Of a stretch of DNA of 33,989 nucleotides, positions 16,326 through 23,463 are shown piece after piece. The translations under genes were made by a program, and so were the position numbers. A model generated the notes under the pieces. It was not told where the DNA came from. It worked only from the letters and a program-made list of their open reading frames with translations, and did no database searches. Position 1 is the stretch's first letter. The number at the start of each line of letters is the position of its first letter. Source of the stretch: a bacterium (GTDB lineage Bacteria > Caldisericota > Caldisericia > B22-G15). The DNA lies in the NCBI GenBank assembly GCA_012517755.1, contig JAAYUH010000044.1:1-33989 (forward strand), in the 5' to 3' direction.

Positions 16326-17330
16326 TTAATCAGATACTGGTACTCCTTCATTTACATCAACTCTGAATACTCCTGAAAGAATAGCATTCTTTTTTTCTTC
16401 AACAAGATCTTTTATCTCTTGTGGTAATTTAGTTTCCCAATTATGATATGGAGCAAGTTTTGCACCACCTTTTGCCATCATACAGAAATCTTTGAGATCT
16501 ATTGCTTCAAAGGTACCATTTTTAACTTGATTAATAACATATTCAACTGTTGGATACATATCCCAAAGTGGGCCGGTTACAACTTGATCAGGAGCCAGTT
16601 CCCATTGATCAAGTAGACTACCAAAAACAGGTATATTTCTTTCTTTGCAGGCATCTATAACTCCGTATCTTTCTGCGAACATAACATCTGCTCCAGCTTC
16701 AATTTGAGCAATTGCAGCTTCCTTAGCTTTTGGAGGGTCAAACCAACTACCTATAAATGTTACTTTAACTTTAGCATTTTTATTTGCTTCTTTTACTCCT
16801 TGAATAAAAGCATTTACTATTCTGTTAACTTCTGGAACTGGGTATCCCCCTACTACACCAACAACATTGGTTTTTGTTAATTTTCCAGCTATTAATCCAC
16901 AAAGATATGCTGGTTCATGAATCCAGTCATCAAAAACTGCAAAATTTGGATCAGCAGGTCCACCACCAGATCCAAAAGCAAATGCAATATCTGGATAATC
17001 CTTAGCAACTCTTCTTGCTGCCTCTTCGTTTCCAAAAGCATCTCCCATAATAATATCTGGTTTTTTATCTGCATATTCTCTTAAAACTCTTTCAAAATCT
17101 GTATAACCAACACTTTCTACCCATTCGTAATCAATACCAAGCGTATCTTTTGCTTTTAAAAGAGCTTGGTGTATGCAACCATCCCAAGGTTCCTCGATTG
17201 GTGTTGCAAAAACCGCAACAACTTTAATTTTTTTCTCTTCAGTTGGTTTTTCTTCTGGTTTGGCACATCCATTTAGAACAATTAACCCTACTAACATAAA
17301 AAAAAGCAAAATTGTAATACCTTTTTTCAT
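16326..17330 (-). CDS. BMP-family substrate-binding lipoprotein (BmpA/NupN-like)
   Basis: Extracytoplasmic receptor of the importer. It has 334 residues from the ATG at 17330, which is preferred to the in-frame GTG at 17334-17336 because the GTG lies inside the perfect AGGAGGTG Shine-Dalgarno (17334-17341). The signal peptide is hydrophobic and ends in the lipobox LNGC (C22). The mature domain begins KIKVVAVFATPIEEPWDGC and has the periplasmic-binding fold expected of BMP proteins, with GSGGG and GVVGGYPVPEVNR. Related proteins bind purine nucleosides. GYTDFERVLREYADKKPDII is typical of the subfamily. The ligand is not proven. Confidence 0.93.
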   Translation of the reverse strand: MKKGITILLFFMLVGLIVLNGCAKPEEKPTEEKKIKVVAVFATPIEEPWDGCIHQALLKAKDTLGIDYEWVESVGYTDFERVLREYADKKPDIIMGDAFGNEEAARRVAKDYPDIAFAFGSGGGPADPNFAVFDDWIHEPAYLCGLIAGKLTKTNVVGVVGGYPVPEVNRIVNAFIQGVKEANKNAKVKVTFIGSWFDPPKAKEAAIAQIEAGADVMFAERYGVIDACKERNIPVFGSLLDQWELAPDQVVTGPLWDMYPTVEYVINQVKNGTFEAIDLKDFCMMAKGGAKLAPYHNWETKLPQEIKDLVEEKKNAILSGVFRVDVNEGVPVSD

Positions 17331-17371
17331 ATCCACCTCCTGATGGATTATTTAATTTTATTATAATAATA

Positions 17372-17399
17372 ATTTTAATTTAATTTTTTATGTTGTCAA
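17372..17399 (-). promoter_or_regulatory. Promoter of the BMP importer operon
   Basis: On the minus strand TTGACA (17399-17394) is followed after 16 nt by TAAAAT (17377-17372). This is the only consensus -35 seen next to a -10 in the window. The predicted +1 is near 17365 and leaves a 35-nt leader with AGGAGGTG, too short for a known nucleoside riboswitch. Confidence 0.65.
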
Positions 17400-17422
17400 C
17401 TTCTTCATATTTTTTGTTATTA

Positions 17423-17439
17423 TAAAGTGATAAACTTTA
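17423..17439. promoter_or_regulatory. Inverted repeat upstream of the importer promoter
   Basis: TAAAGT-GATAA-ACTTTA is a perfect 6-bp inverted repeat with a 5-nt centre, some 24 nt upstream of the -35. A second half-site-like AAGTGAC follows 15 nt on. The position suits an activator or a repressor site. The binding protein is unknown. Confidence 0.3.
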
Positions 17440-17570
17440 ATATACTAAGTGACAGGCGTTTTGTACATTAAAATTGTAAATACTATAATTAAAATTATGG
17501 AATTATATTCTCAATTTCAATCATTAGATTAAAATAGAGTTAATTACTTAATTTTTTTTAAAATTAAAAC
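17440..17570. other. Non-coding stretch between importer promoter and Roadblock gene
   Basis: About 130 nt of AT-rich sequence with no credible ORF. It includes an A/T-only hairpin, TTAATTTT-TTTT-AAAATTAA at 17548-17567, just after the Roadblock stop on the minus strand. This could serve as a weak terminator for glyA-Roadblock, but its stability is low and chance occurrence is likely. Confidence 0.4.
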
Positions 17571-17945
17571 TTAGAGGTTTCCTACAATTTGTTTTAAATC
17601 ATTTACAAGATTTTTAAATTCTAACCTTATTAATCCTAATTTTGCTTCATTATTTAGAATTCCTAATAGAGCAATATTTTGAGAGATATTATAGATAAAT
17701 ATATAACCCTCTTTACCTCTTGCGAATATCTCCTCAAATTCACCTTTTTTAAAATCCTCGATTGCTCTTTCTCCAAGCATTACTAATGAAGCAGAAAGAG
17801 CTGCAATTTTTTCTTCTTCTTCCATAGAAAGTGTTGAAGAAATTGGTAAACCATCTTTGCTAATTAGAATTAAAGATTCAACAGTTTTGTCATTTTCCAT
17901 AAGTTTATTAAACTTTTCTTTTATAAGATTAACATCTTGTATCAT
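17571..17945 (-). CDS. Roadblock/LC7-domain protein
   Basis: A 124-residue single-domain Roadblock/LC7 (MglB-like) protein. Hallmarks are SLILISKDGLPISS at about 24-37, an alternating alpha/beta pattern, then EEKIAALSASLVMLGERAI and a C-terminal LGLIRLEFKNLVNDLKQ helix. Such proteins usually form dimers that regulate or scaffold small Ras-like GTPases (MglA) or act in signalling. No MglA-type GTPase gene is adjacent. AGGAGGGT precedes the ATG, and it follows glyA after 23 nt, so it is probably co-transcribed with glyA. The specific role cannot be inferred. Confidence 0.8.
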   Translation of the reverse strand: MIQDVNLIKEKFNKLMENDKTVESLILISKDGLPISSTLSMEEEEKIAALSASLVMLGERAIEDFKKGEFEEIFARGKEGYIFIYNISQNIALLGILNNEAKLGLIRLEFKNLVNDLKQIVGNL

Positions 17946-17968
17946 TTAACCCTCCTTTAAGGTTTTTT

Positions 17969-19249
17969 TTATTTTAACATATTTGATTCATATTTAAAAC
18001 TATCTCTTAATTCTTTATATAGTGGAAATTCCTCACATAAACTCTTTACCTCTTTTATCACGCTTTCTTGAATAGATTCATCAGATGGATTTTTTAAAAT
18101 TTTAGCAATTAATTTTCCTATAATTTCCATTTGTTCTTCTCCCATACCTCTTGTTGTTAATGCTGGAGTTCCAAGTCTTATTCCACTTGAAACAAAAGGT
18201 TTTTCAGGATCATATGGAATTGTATTTTTATTAACTGTTATATTGACTTTACCTAATAAATTTTCAGCGTTTTTACCAGTGATTTTAAATGGTCTTAAAT
18301 CTACAAGCATAAGGTGAGTATCTGTTCCATCTGATACCAATCTTGCTCCTTCATTTTTCAATGTTTCAGCTAATTTTTTAGCATTTTTAACAATTTTTTG
18401 TTGGTAAGTTTTAAACTCCTCACTCATTGCTTCTTTAAAGCATACAGCCTTTGCAGCAATCACATGCATAAGTGGACCACCCTGTATTCCAGGAAAAACA
18501 TTTTTATCAAGATCTTTTTTATAAATCTCTTTTGTTAAAATAAATGCTCCTCTTGGTCCTCTTAAGGTTTTATGAGTTGTTGAAGTTATAAAATCTGCAG
18601 AATTTATTGGTGTTGGATGTAAACCTGTAGCAACAAGACCAGCAATATGAGCAATATCTGCCATCAAATAGGAATTACTCTCATTTGCTATTTCTCTGAA
18701 TTTTTCAAAATCAATTTTCCTTGGATATGCAGAATATCCTGTAACAATAACTTTTGGTTTTTCTTTCAAAGCAAGTTCTCTTACCAAATTAAAATCTATT
18801 GTTTCATCATCTTTATTCACTCCGTAATAAACAACTCTAAAAAATCTGCCTGAAAAGGAAACAGGACTTCCATGTGATAGATGACCTCCATGCGAAAGTT
18901 CCATTGAAAGAATAGTATCTCCTGGGTTTAAAACTGTAAAATATACAGCCATATTTGCCTGTGTACCAGAATGTGGTTGAACATTTGCATGTTCTGCATT
19001 AAAAAGTTTTTTTACTCTATCTATTGCAAGTTGCTCTGCAACATCAACAAATTCACAACCTCCATAATATCTTTTTCCTGGATACCCTTCTGCATATTTG
19101 TTTGTTAAAGGAGAACCAAGAGCAGAAAGTACTGCGGGGCTAACAAAATTTTCTGAAGCAATTAGTTCAAGATTGTTGTGTTGCCTTTCAATCTCATTGT
19201 ATATTGCTAAAAAAACTTCTGGGTCTGTTTTTCTTAAGTTTTCAATCAT
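17969..19249 (-). CDS. glyA: Serine hydroxymethyltransferase
   Basis: PLP enzyme that converts serine and THF to glycine and 5,10-methylene-THF. It has 426 residues, normal for bacteria. LELIASENF is near 28, [15 protein letters not shown] at 52-66, HSGTQAN at 93-99 and the PLP lysine K227 in [19 protein letters not shown] lies before the ATG, and an extended -10 lies upstream. The product feeds the FolD-like/FchA-like/Fhs route encoded elsewhere in the window. The downstream Roadblock gene is 23 nt away. Confidence 0.97.
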   Translation of the reverse strand: MIENLRKTDPEVFLAIYNEIERQHNNLELIASENFVSPAVLSALGSPLTNKYAEGYPGKRYYGGCEFVDVAEQLAIDRVKKLFNAEHANVQPHSGTQANMAVYFTVLNPGDTILSMELSHGGHLSHGSPVSFSGRFFRVVYYGVNKDDETIDFNLVRELALKEKPKVIVTGYSAYPRKIDFEKFREIANESNSYLMADIAHIAGLVATGLHPTPINSADFITSTTHKTLRGPRGAFILTKEIYKKDLDKNVFPGIQGGPLMHVIAAKAVCFKEAMSEEFKTYQQKIVKNAKKLAETLKNEGARLVSDGTDTHLMLVDLRPFKITGKNAENLLGKVNITVNKNTIPYDPEKPFVSSGIRLGTPALTTRGMGEEQMEIIGKLIAKILKNPSDESIQESVIKEVKSLCEEFPLYKELRDSFKYESNMLK

Positions 19250-19279
19250 TTATACCTCCTCTTTAATCTTCTTTATCAT

Positions 19280-19288
19280 TTTATAACA
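19280..19288 (-). promoter_or_regulatory. Extended -10 promoter of glyA
   Basis: The minus strand reads TGTTATAAA, a TGn-TATAAA extended -10. The predicted +1 near 19273 gives a 24-nt leader with AGGAGGT. It lies back-to-back with the promoter of the kinase gene on the plus strand. Confidence 0.5.
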
Positions 19289-19329
19289 AAATTAAATAAT
19301 TTTAGTTTAAAATTTTTTATCCTTTTTCT

Positions 19330-19338
19330 TGTTAAAAT
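19330..19338 (+). promoter_or_regulatory. Extended -10 promoter with start codon exactly at predicted +1
   Basis: TGTTAAAAT ends at 19338; with its last base as -7, +1 falls on 19345, the G of the GTG start. There is no Shine-Dalgarno and no space for one. The nine-base motif is identical to that before rapZ. Confidence 0.5.
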
Positions 19339-19344
19339 AATAAT

Positions 19345-20928
19345 GTGAGAAAAAAGTTTATCGATATTATAAAGAACATTGATTATCCATATACTTCAGC
19401 AATTGTGAACAATGAGAGAATTGGTTTTCTTGATGAAGTAGATGAAAATAGCAAATATGAATTAATAAAAATAGATGATATGGAGGGTATGAGAACCTAT
19501 GAAAGGACACTTACATTTCTTATATCATATATTTTTAATGAATTTTACAATTTAAAAATAGAAATAAAGCACTCTTTTGGAGATGCAATCTATGCAGAAG
19601 TTCAGGGAAAAAATAATATTGAAGAGATAATTCCTAAAATTAAAGAAGAGATGAATAATTTAATCAAAAAAGATATTACGATAAAAAAATTAACTTTAAG
19701 GAAAGAAGAGGCAAGTGATTTACTTTTTAAAGCTAACAGTAATTATGAACCTAAACTAATAAAATATCTATCAAAAGATACTCTTAGTCTTTATTCAATT
19801 AATAATTATTATTCATATTTTTTAGGACCTCTTCTGCCAAAAACAGGTATGATAAAAGTATTTGATATAACACCTTTTAAGAGTGGATTTTTAATTATTC
19901 TTCCTGACAAAAAAAATTTTTATAAATTAGGAAAGATAAATAAAAGTAAGAAATTATTTTCTACTTTTGAAGAATCAAAAAAATGGGCATGTTCACTTGG
20001 AATAAAATATGCTGGAGATTTGAATGAAAAAATTGTAAAAAATGAAATAATTGAACTTATTCTTTCCCAAGAAGCACTTCATGAAAAAAAGATTGCTGAA
20101 ATTAGTGAAATGATTAGAAAAAAAAATTCTAAACTAATACTTATTTCTGGTCCAACATCATCAGGTAAAACAACTTTAAGTAAAAAATTAAAAATTTATT
20201 TAAAAGTTTTAGGATTAAATTCAATATCAATATCTACTGATGATTATTTTTTTGATAGAGATAAAACTCCAAAAAGAGAAAATGGAGAACCAGATTATGA
20301 ATCTATAGATGCAATTGACCTTAATTTATTGCAGAAACACTTAGATTTATTAATTGATAACCAAAGTATAGATTTACCAAAATTTAATTTTGCTACTGGA
20401 AAACAAGAGATTGGAGAAAAGATAATCCCTCAAAAAAATAGCATTATAATTATTGAAGGTTTACATTCAATTAATCCTGTATTGACAGAGAAAATCAAAG
20501 ACTCATTAAAATTTAAGATATATATAAGTCCTTTAACTCAGATAAATTTTGATAACCTGAATAGAATTCCAACTCGTGATGTTAGATTGATAAGAAGAAT
20601 TGTTCGAGATAATGTTTTTAGAAAAATTACTCCAAAAGAAACGATTAAAAAATGGTCAGATGTGATAGGAGGAGAGGAAAAAAATATATTTCCATTTCAA
20701 GATGATGTTGATACAATGTTTAATTCATCTCTATTTTATGAACTTCCAGTATTGAAATTTTTTGCTGAAAAAGATTTAATGAGTATAGAAAATATTGATA
20801 AGGAATATTATAAGGCATCAATATTGATTAATTTTTTACAACATTTTGCAAGTTTATCAGATGATTATGTACCAACAACATCAATCTTAAGAGAATTTAT
20901 CGGTGGAGGTCTTATTAATGCTCAATAA
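19345..20928 (+). CDS. Nucleoside (uridine-type) kinase with ThrRS-like N-terminal domain
   Basis: A 527-residue two-part protein. The N-terminal part (1-240) matches the threonyl-tRNA synthetase second-additional-domain type segment seen in large uridine-kinase-like proteins: VNNERIGFLDEV near 21-32, then YERTLTFLISYIF and HSFGDAIYAEV near 77-87. The C-terminal part is a phosphoribulokinase/uridine-kinase P-loop domain with GPTSSGKTT at 269-277, STDDYFFDRDKTP and IIIIEGLHSINP. The likely reaction is phosphorylation of a nucleoside, with substrate unproven. It starts with GTG at a predicted leaderless transcript end. The 3' end overlaps the uvrC 3' end by 14 nt. No tRNA-synthetase core is present, so this is not thrS. 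Confidence 0.85.
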   Translation: MRKKFIDIIKNIDYPYTSAIVNNERIGFLDEVDENSKYELIKIDDMEGMRTYERTLTFLISYIFNEFYNLKIEIKHSFGDAIYAEVQGKNNIEEIIPKIKEEMNNLIKKDITIKKLTLRKEEASDLLFKANSNYEPKLIKYLSKDTLSLYSINNYYSYFLGPLLPKTGMIKVFDITPFKSGFLIILPDKKNFYKLGKINKSKKLFSTFEESKKWACSLGIKYAGDLNEKIVKNEIIELILSQEALHEKKIAEISEMIRKKNSKLILISGPTSSGKTTLSKKLKIYLKVLGLNSISISTDDYFFDRDKTPKRENGEPDYESIDAIDLNLLQKHLDLLIDNQSIDLPKFNFATGKQEIGEKIIPQKNSIIIIEGLHSINPVLTEKIKDSLKFKIYISPLTQINFDNLNRIPTRDVRLIRRIVRDNVFRKITPKETIKKWSDVIGGEEKNIFPFQDDVDTMFNSSLFYELPVLKFFAEKDLMSIENIDKEYYKASILINFLQHFASLSDDYVPTTSILREFIGGGLINAQ

Positions 20929-22522
20929 TATCTTTTTTATGAAGTTTTTTGTAATAACTTTTTGCGAATCTATGCGCCTCATCTCTTACTCTTTGAAAAA
21001 GTTGTAATACATTCGAATCTTTAGGAAGAATAATTTCCTTATCAAAATCTTCATAAAAAAGGGTTTCGAACTCTTTGGCTAATGCAATAAATTTGTATGG
21101 TAAATTTAACTCTTCTTTAACTTTTAATGCTACATTTAACTGTCCTCTCCCACCATCTATTAATATAAGATCTGGTTCCCATGGAAACTCTTTATCATTT
21201 TTATGTAAGAATCTTCTTATAAATACCTCTTTTAACATAGCATAATCATCTGGTTTATGAGTTAAATTTATTTTAAATTTTCTATAATAATCCTTTTTTT
21301 CTTTACCATTATAGAAAACAACAAGTGATCCAACACCATATTTACCAGAGATATTTGAAATATCATATCCTTCAATATATTCAGGAACTTTTTGTAAATT
21401 TAACAGTTCTTTAATTTCTTTAAGTGTTTCTTTATCTTTTGAAAAGTATATTTTTTGAAAATGTTCTTTTGCGTTTTCTTCTGCAAGTTTTAAAATATCT
21501 TTTTCAAAACCACTTTTAGGTATTTTAAATTTTAAATTTTTCTTAAATTTTTCTTTTAAAAATGTTAACAGTTCATAATCATTCTCTAACTTATAATTAA
21601 TAAAAATTGTGTCTGGAATATCAATTTTTTTTGAATAAAACTCAGATATAAAGGATATCAAAATTTCAGATTCACTACCTTCTCCAACCAATTCATAAGG
21701 TTTTTCGAAAACCAATCTGCCGCCCCTAATCTCCATAAATTCAATCAAACTTAAATTTTTTTCTTTATAAAGGTAAACAACATCGAAAGATTTATTTTGA
21801 GTTGTTATAACTCTTTGATTATAAAAAACCTTATCAATTGATCTTATAATATCTCTTGTAATCGCTGCCTTTTCAAAATTTAAATTATTTACATTTTTTT
21901 GCATATCTTTTAATAAGGAATCTTTTAATTTTTTATAACTATTTTTTATTAAAAGAATAAAATCATTAACAGATTTTAAATAATTTTCTTTAGAAATATT
22001 ATTTATGCAAGGAGCAGAACACTCTCCTAAATCATAATAGATACATTTTTTATCTGGTAATTTTTTTTCACATCTTCTTATTTTAAACAATTTTCTTCCC
22101 AAAGAGACAACTCTTCTCAAAGATTTTACATCAACAAAAGGTCCAAAGTAGATAGAATTATCTTTTTTTAATTTTCTTGTTATCTGTATATATGGATATT
22201 CATCCATAACTATTTTTAAATATGGATATGATTTATCATCTTTCAACCTAATATTGAATTTTGGTTTATATTTTTTAATAAGATTTGATTCTAAAAGAAG
22301 GGCTTCTTCTGGAGAAGATGTCATAATATAATCAAATGATTTTATGTTATTTCTTAGTATCTCATCTTTAGGAAATACTACATTTTTTAAATTAATATAA
22401 CTACTCAACCTATCTTTTAAAGAGGTAGCTTTTCCAACATAAATTACCTCTCCCTGTTCATTATAAAAAATATAAACGCCAGATTTTTCTGGAACTTTGA
22501 TTAAATCATCTTTCCACTTCAT
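20915..22522 (-). CDS. uvrC: UvrC, excinuclease nuclease subunit, lacking C-terminal HhH domain
   Basis: Nucleotide-excision repair nuclease that makes both incisions with UvrB. It has 535 residues from ATG 22522. The GIY-YIG domain reads SGVYIF then EVIYVGKATSLKDRL. A cysteine cluster (C-x9-C-x7-C-x3-C) follows KIRR. A UVR segment (NLNFEKAAITRDIIRSID) precedes the RNase-H-like half with EGYDISNISG, LILIDGGRGQL and RDEAHRFA. The protein stops about 15 residues after RDEAHRFA, where other UvrCs continue into a helix-hairpin-helix pair, so this domain is missing. The start at 22522 (MKWKDDLIKVPEKSG) fits the family; an ATG at 22537 lies upstream of the predicted transcript start. The tail overlaps the kinase gene. 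Confidence 0.93.
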   Translation of the reverse strand: MKWKDDLIKVPEKSGVYIFYNEQGEVIYVGKATSLKDRLSSYINLKNVVFPKDEILRNNIKSFDYIMTSSPEEALLLESNLIKKYKPKFNIRLKDDKSYPYLKIVMDEYPYIQITRKLKKDNSIYFGPFVDVKSLRRVVSLGRKLFKIRRCEKKLPDKKCIYYDLGECSAPCINNISKENYLKSVNDFILLIKNSYKKLKDSLLKDMQKNVNNLNFEKAAITRDIIRSIDKVFYNQRVITTQNKSFDVVYLYKEKNLSLIEFMEIRGGRLVFEKPYELVGEGSESEILISFISEFYSKKIDIPDTIFINYKLENDYELLTFLKEKFKKNLKFKIPKSGFEKDILKLAEENAKEHFQKIYFSKDKETLKEIKELLNLQKVPEYIEGYDISNISGKYGVGSLVVFYNGKEKKDYYRKFKINLTHKPDDYAMLKEVFIRRFLHKNDKEFPWEPDLILIDGGRGQLNVALKVKEELNLPYKFIALAKEFETLFYEDFDKEIILPKDSNVLQLFQRVRDEAHRFAKSYYKKLHKKDIIEH

Positions 22523-22539
22523 AATTACATTTTTCATTG

Positions 22540-22546
22540 TATTATA
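22540..22546. promoter_or_regulatory. Overlapping divergent -10 boxes for miaA and uvrC
   Basis: Plus strand: TATTAT (22540-22545) with six bases to the miaA ATG, so +1 coincides with 22552. Minus strand: TATAAT (22546-22541), predicted +1 near 22534, 12 nt before the uvrC ATG at 22522. The two hexamers overlap almost completely, so the two directions should compete for RNA polymerase. No Shine-Dalgarno precedes either gene. Confidence 0.45.
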
Positions 22547-22551
22547 AATTT

Positions 22552-23463
22552 ATGAAAAAAGTAGTGGTTATTTTTGGTCCAACAGGAGTAAAAAAAAGTG
22601 AAATTGGAATTTTACTTTCAAAAGAGATAAATGGAGAAATAATCTCCTTCGATGCTTATCAAATATATAAATATATGGATATAGGAACAAATAAAATAAG
22701 AAAAGAAGATATGGATAATATCCCACACCACTTAATTGATATAGTTATGCCTAATGAAACTTTCTCTGCCGGATTATTTAAAGAATTCGCTGAAAAAGAA
22801 ATAGAAGAAGTTTTGAAAAGAGATAAAATTCCAGTTTTAGTTGGTGGGACAGGTTTATATATGAGAACACTTCTTTATTATGAACCTCCAAAAAAAGATG
22901 AGAAGATAAGAGAAATTTTGAATAAAAAATTCGAAAGATTTGGATTAGAAGAAATGTACAATGAATTAATAAAAGTTGACCCTTTTTATGCAAATAAGAT
23001 AAATAAAAATGATAAAAAAAGAATAATGAGAGCTCTTGAGGTTTATTATATTTATAAAAAACCATTTTCTGAGTTTTTAAAAGAAGAAGATAGATATGAT
23101 TCAATTAAGTTTGGAATTATTATGGAAAGAAAAGTTCTTTATAAAAACTTAGAAGATAGGATAGAAAAAATGTTTCAAAATGGATTTATCGAAGAGGTTA
23201 AGTTTATAAAAGAAAATTTTGGTTTTTCCCCTACATCAATAAAAGCGATTGGATATGAAACAATACTACAATATTTAAATGGTAATATCAATCTCGAAGA
23301 TTGTAAAAAATTGATATTGAAAAAAACAAAAGATTATGCAAGAAGGCAGATAATATGGTTAAGAAAAGAAAAAAATATGATAATTATAGATAGAACTAAT
23401 AAAGATGATAAAATAGTGATAAATGAGATTAGAGAGATTATAAAAGAGAGATGGAAGATTTAA
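22552..23463 (+). CDS. miaA: tRNA dimethylallyltransferase MiaA with altered P-loop
   Basis: Adds a dimethylallyl group to A37 of tRNAs that read UNN codons. It has 303 residues from ATG 22552; the reading frame extends back to 22537, but the ATG suits the family and the -10 box. Motifs kept are SFDAYQIYKYMDIGTNK, PHHLIDIV, VGGTGLYMRTLL and YARRQIIWLRKEK. The P-loop, normally GPTAxGK(S/T), reads GPTGVKKSE at residues 9-17, so K14 replaces the invariant glycine. Length is unchanged and the rest looks intact. It heads a run with the ynbB-like gene (13-nt overlap). The substituted glycine could reduce activity or be compensated. Confidence 0.93.
   Translation: MKKVVVIFGPTGVKKSEIGILLSKEINGEIISFDAYQIYKYMDIGTNKIRKEDMDNIPHHLIDIVMPNETFSAGLFKEFAEKEIEEVLKRDKIPVLVGGTGLYMRTLLYYEPPKKDEKIREILNKKFERFGLEEMYNELIKVDPFYANKINKNDKKRIMRALEVYYIYKKPFSEFLKEEDRYDSIKFGIIMERKVLYKNLEDRIEKMFQNGFIEEVKFIKENFGFSPTSIKAIGYETILQYLNGNINLEDCKKLILKKTKDYARRQIIWLRKEKNMIIIDRTNKDDKIVINEIREIIKERWKI

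Noticed and set aside
17256-17272. TGGCAC in the bmpA coding region as a sigma-54 site
   Set aside because: The required TTGC at the correct spacing is missing (TTTA instead) and it lies within a coding region. Two other TGGCAC occurrences (12410 and 25384) also lack it.
17334-17336. GTG start two codons before the bmpA ATG
   Set aside because: The GTG is part of the AGGAGGTG ribosome site; the ATG at 17330 has correct spacing from it and gives a standard signal peptide.
17340-17570. Purine or other riboswitch upstream of the nucleoside importer
   Set aside because: With the TTGACA/TAAAAT promoter the leader is only about 35 nt, too short for a known riboswitch, and no conserved aptamer core was seen in the rest of the gap.
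20900-20930. Possible frameshift that removed the UvrC HhH domain
   Set aside because: The frame after the UvrC stop, and the surrounding sequence on the minus strand, encodes nothing like a helix-hairpin-helix, and it is fully occupied by the end of the convergent kinase gene. The truncation looks native.
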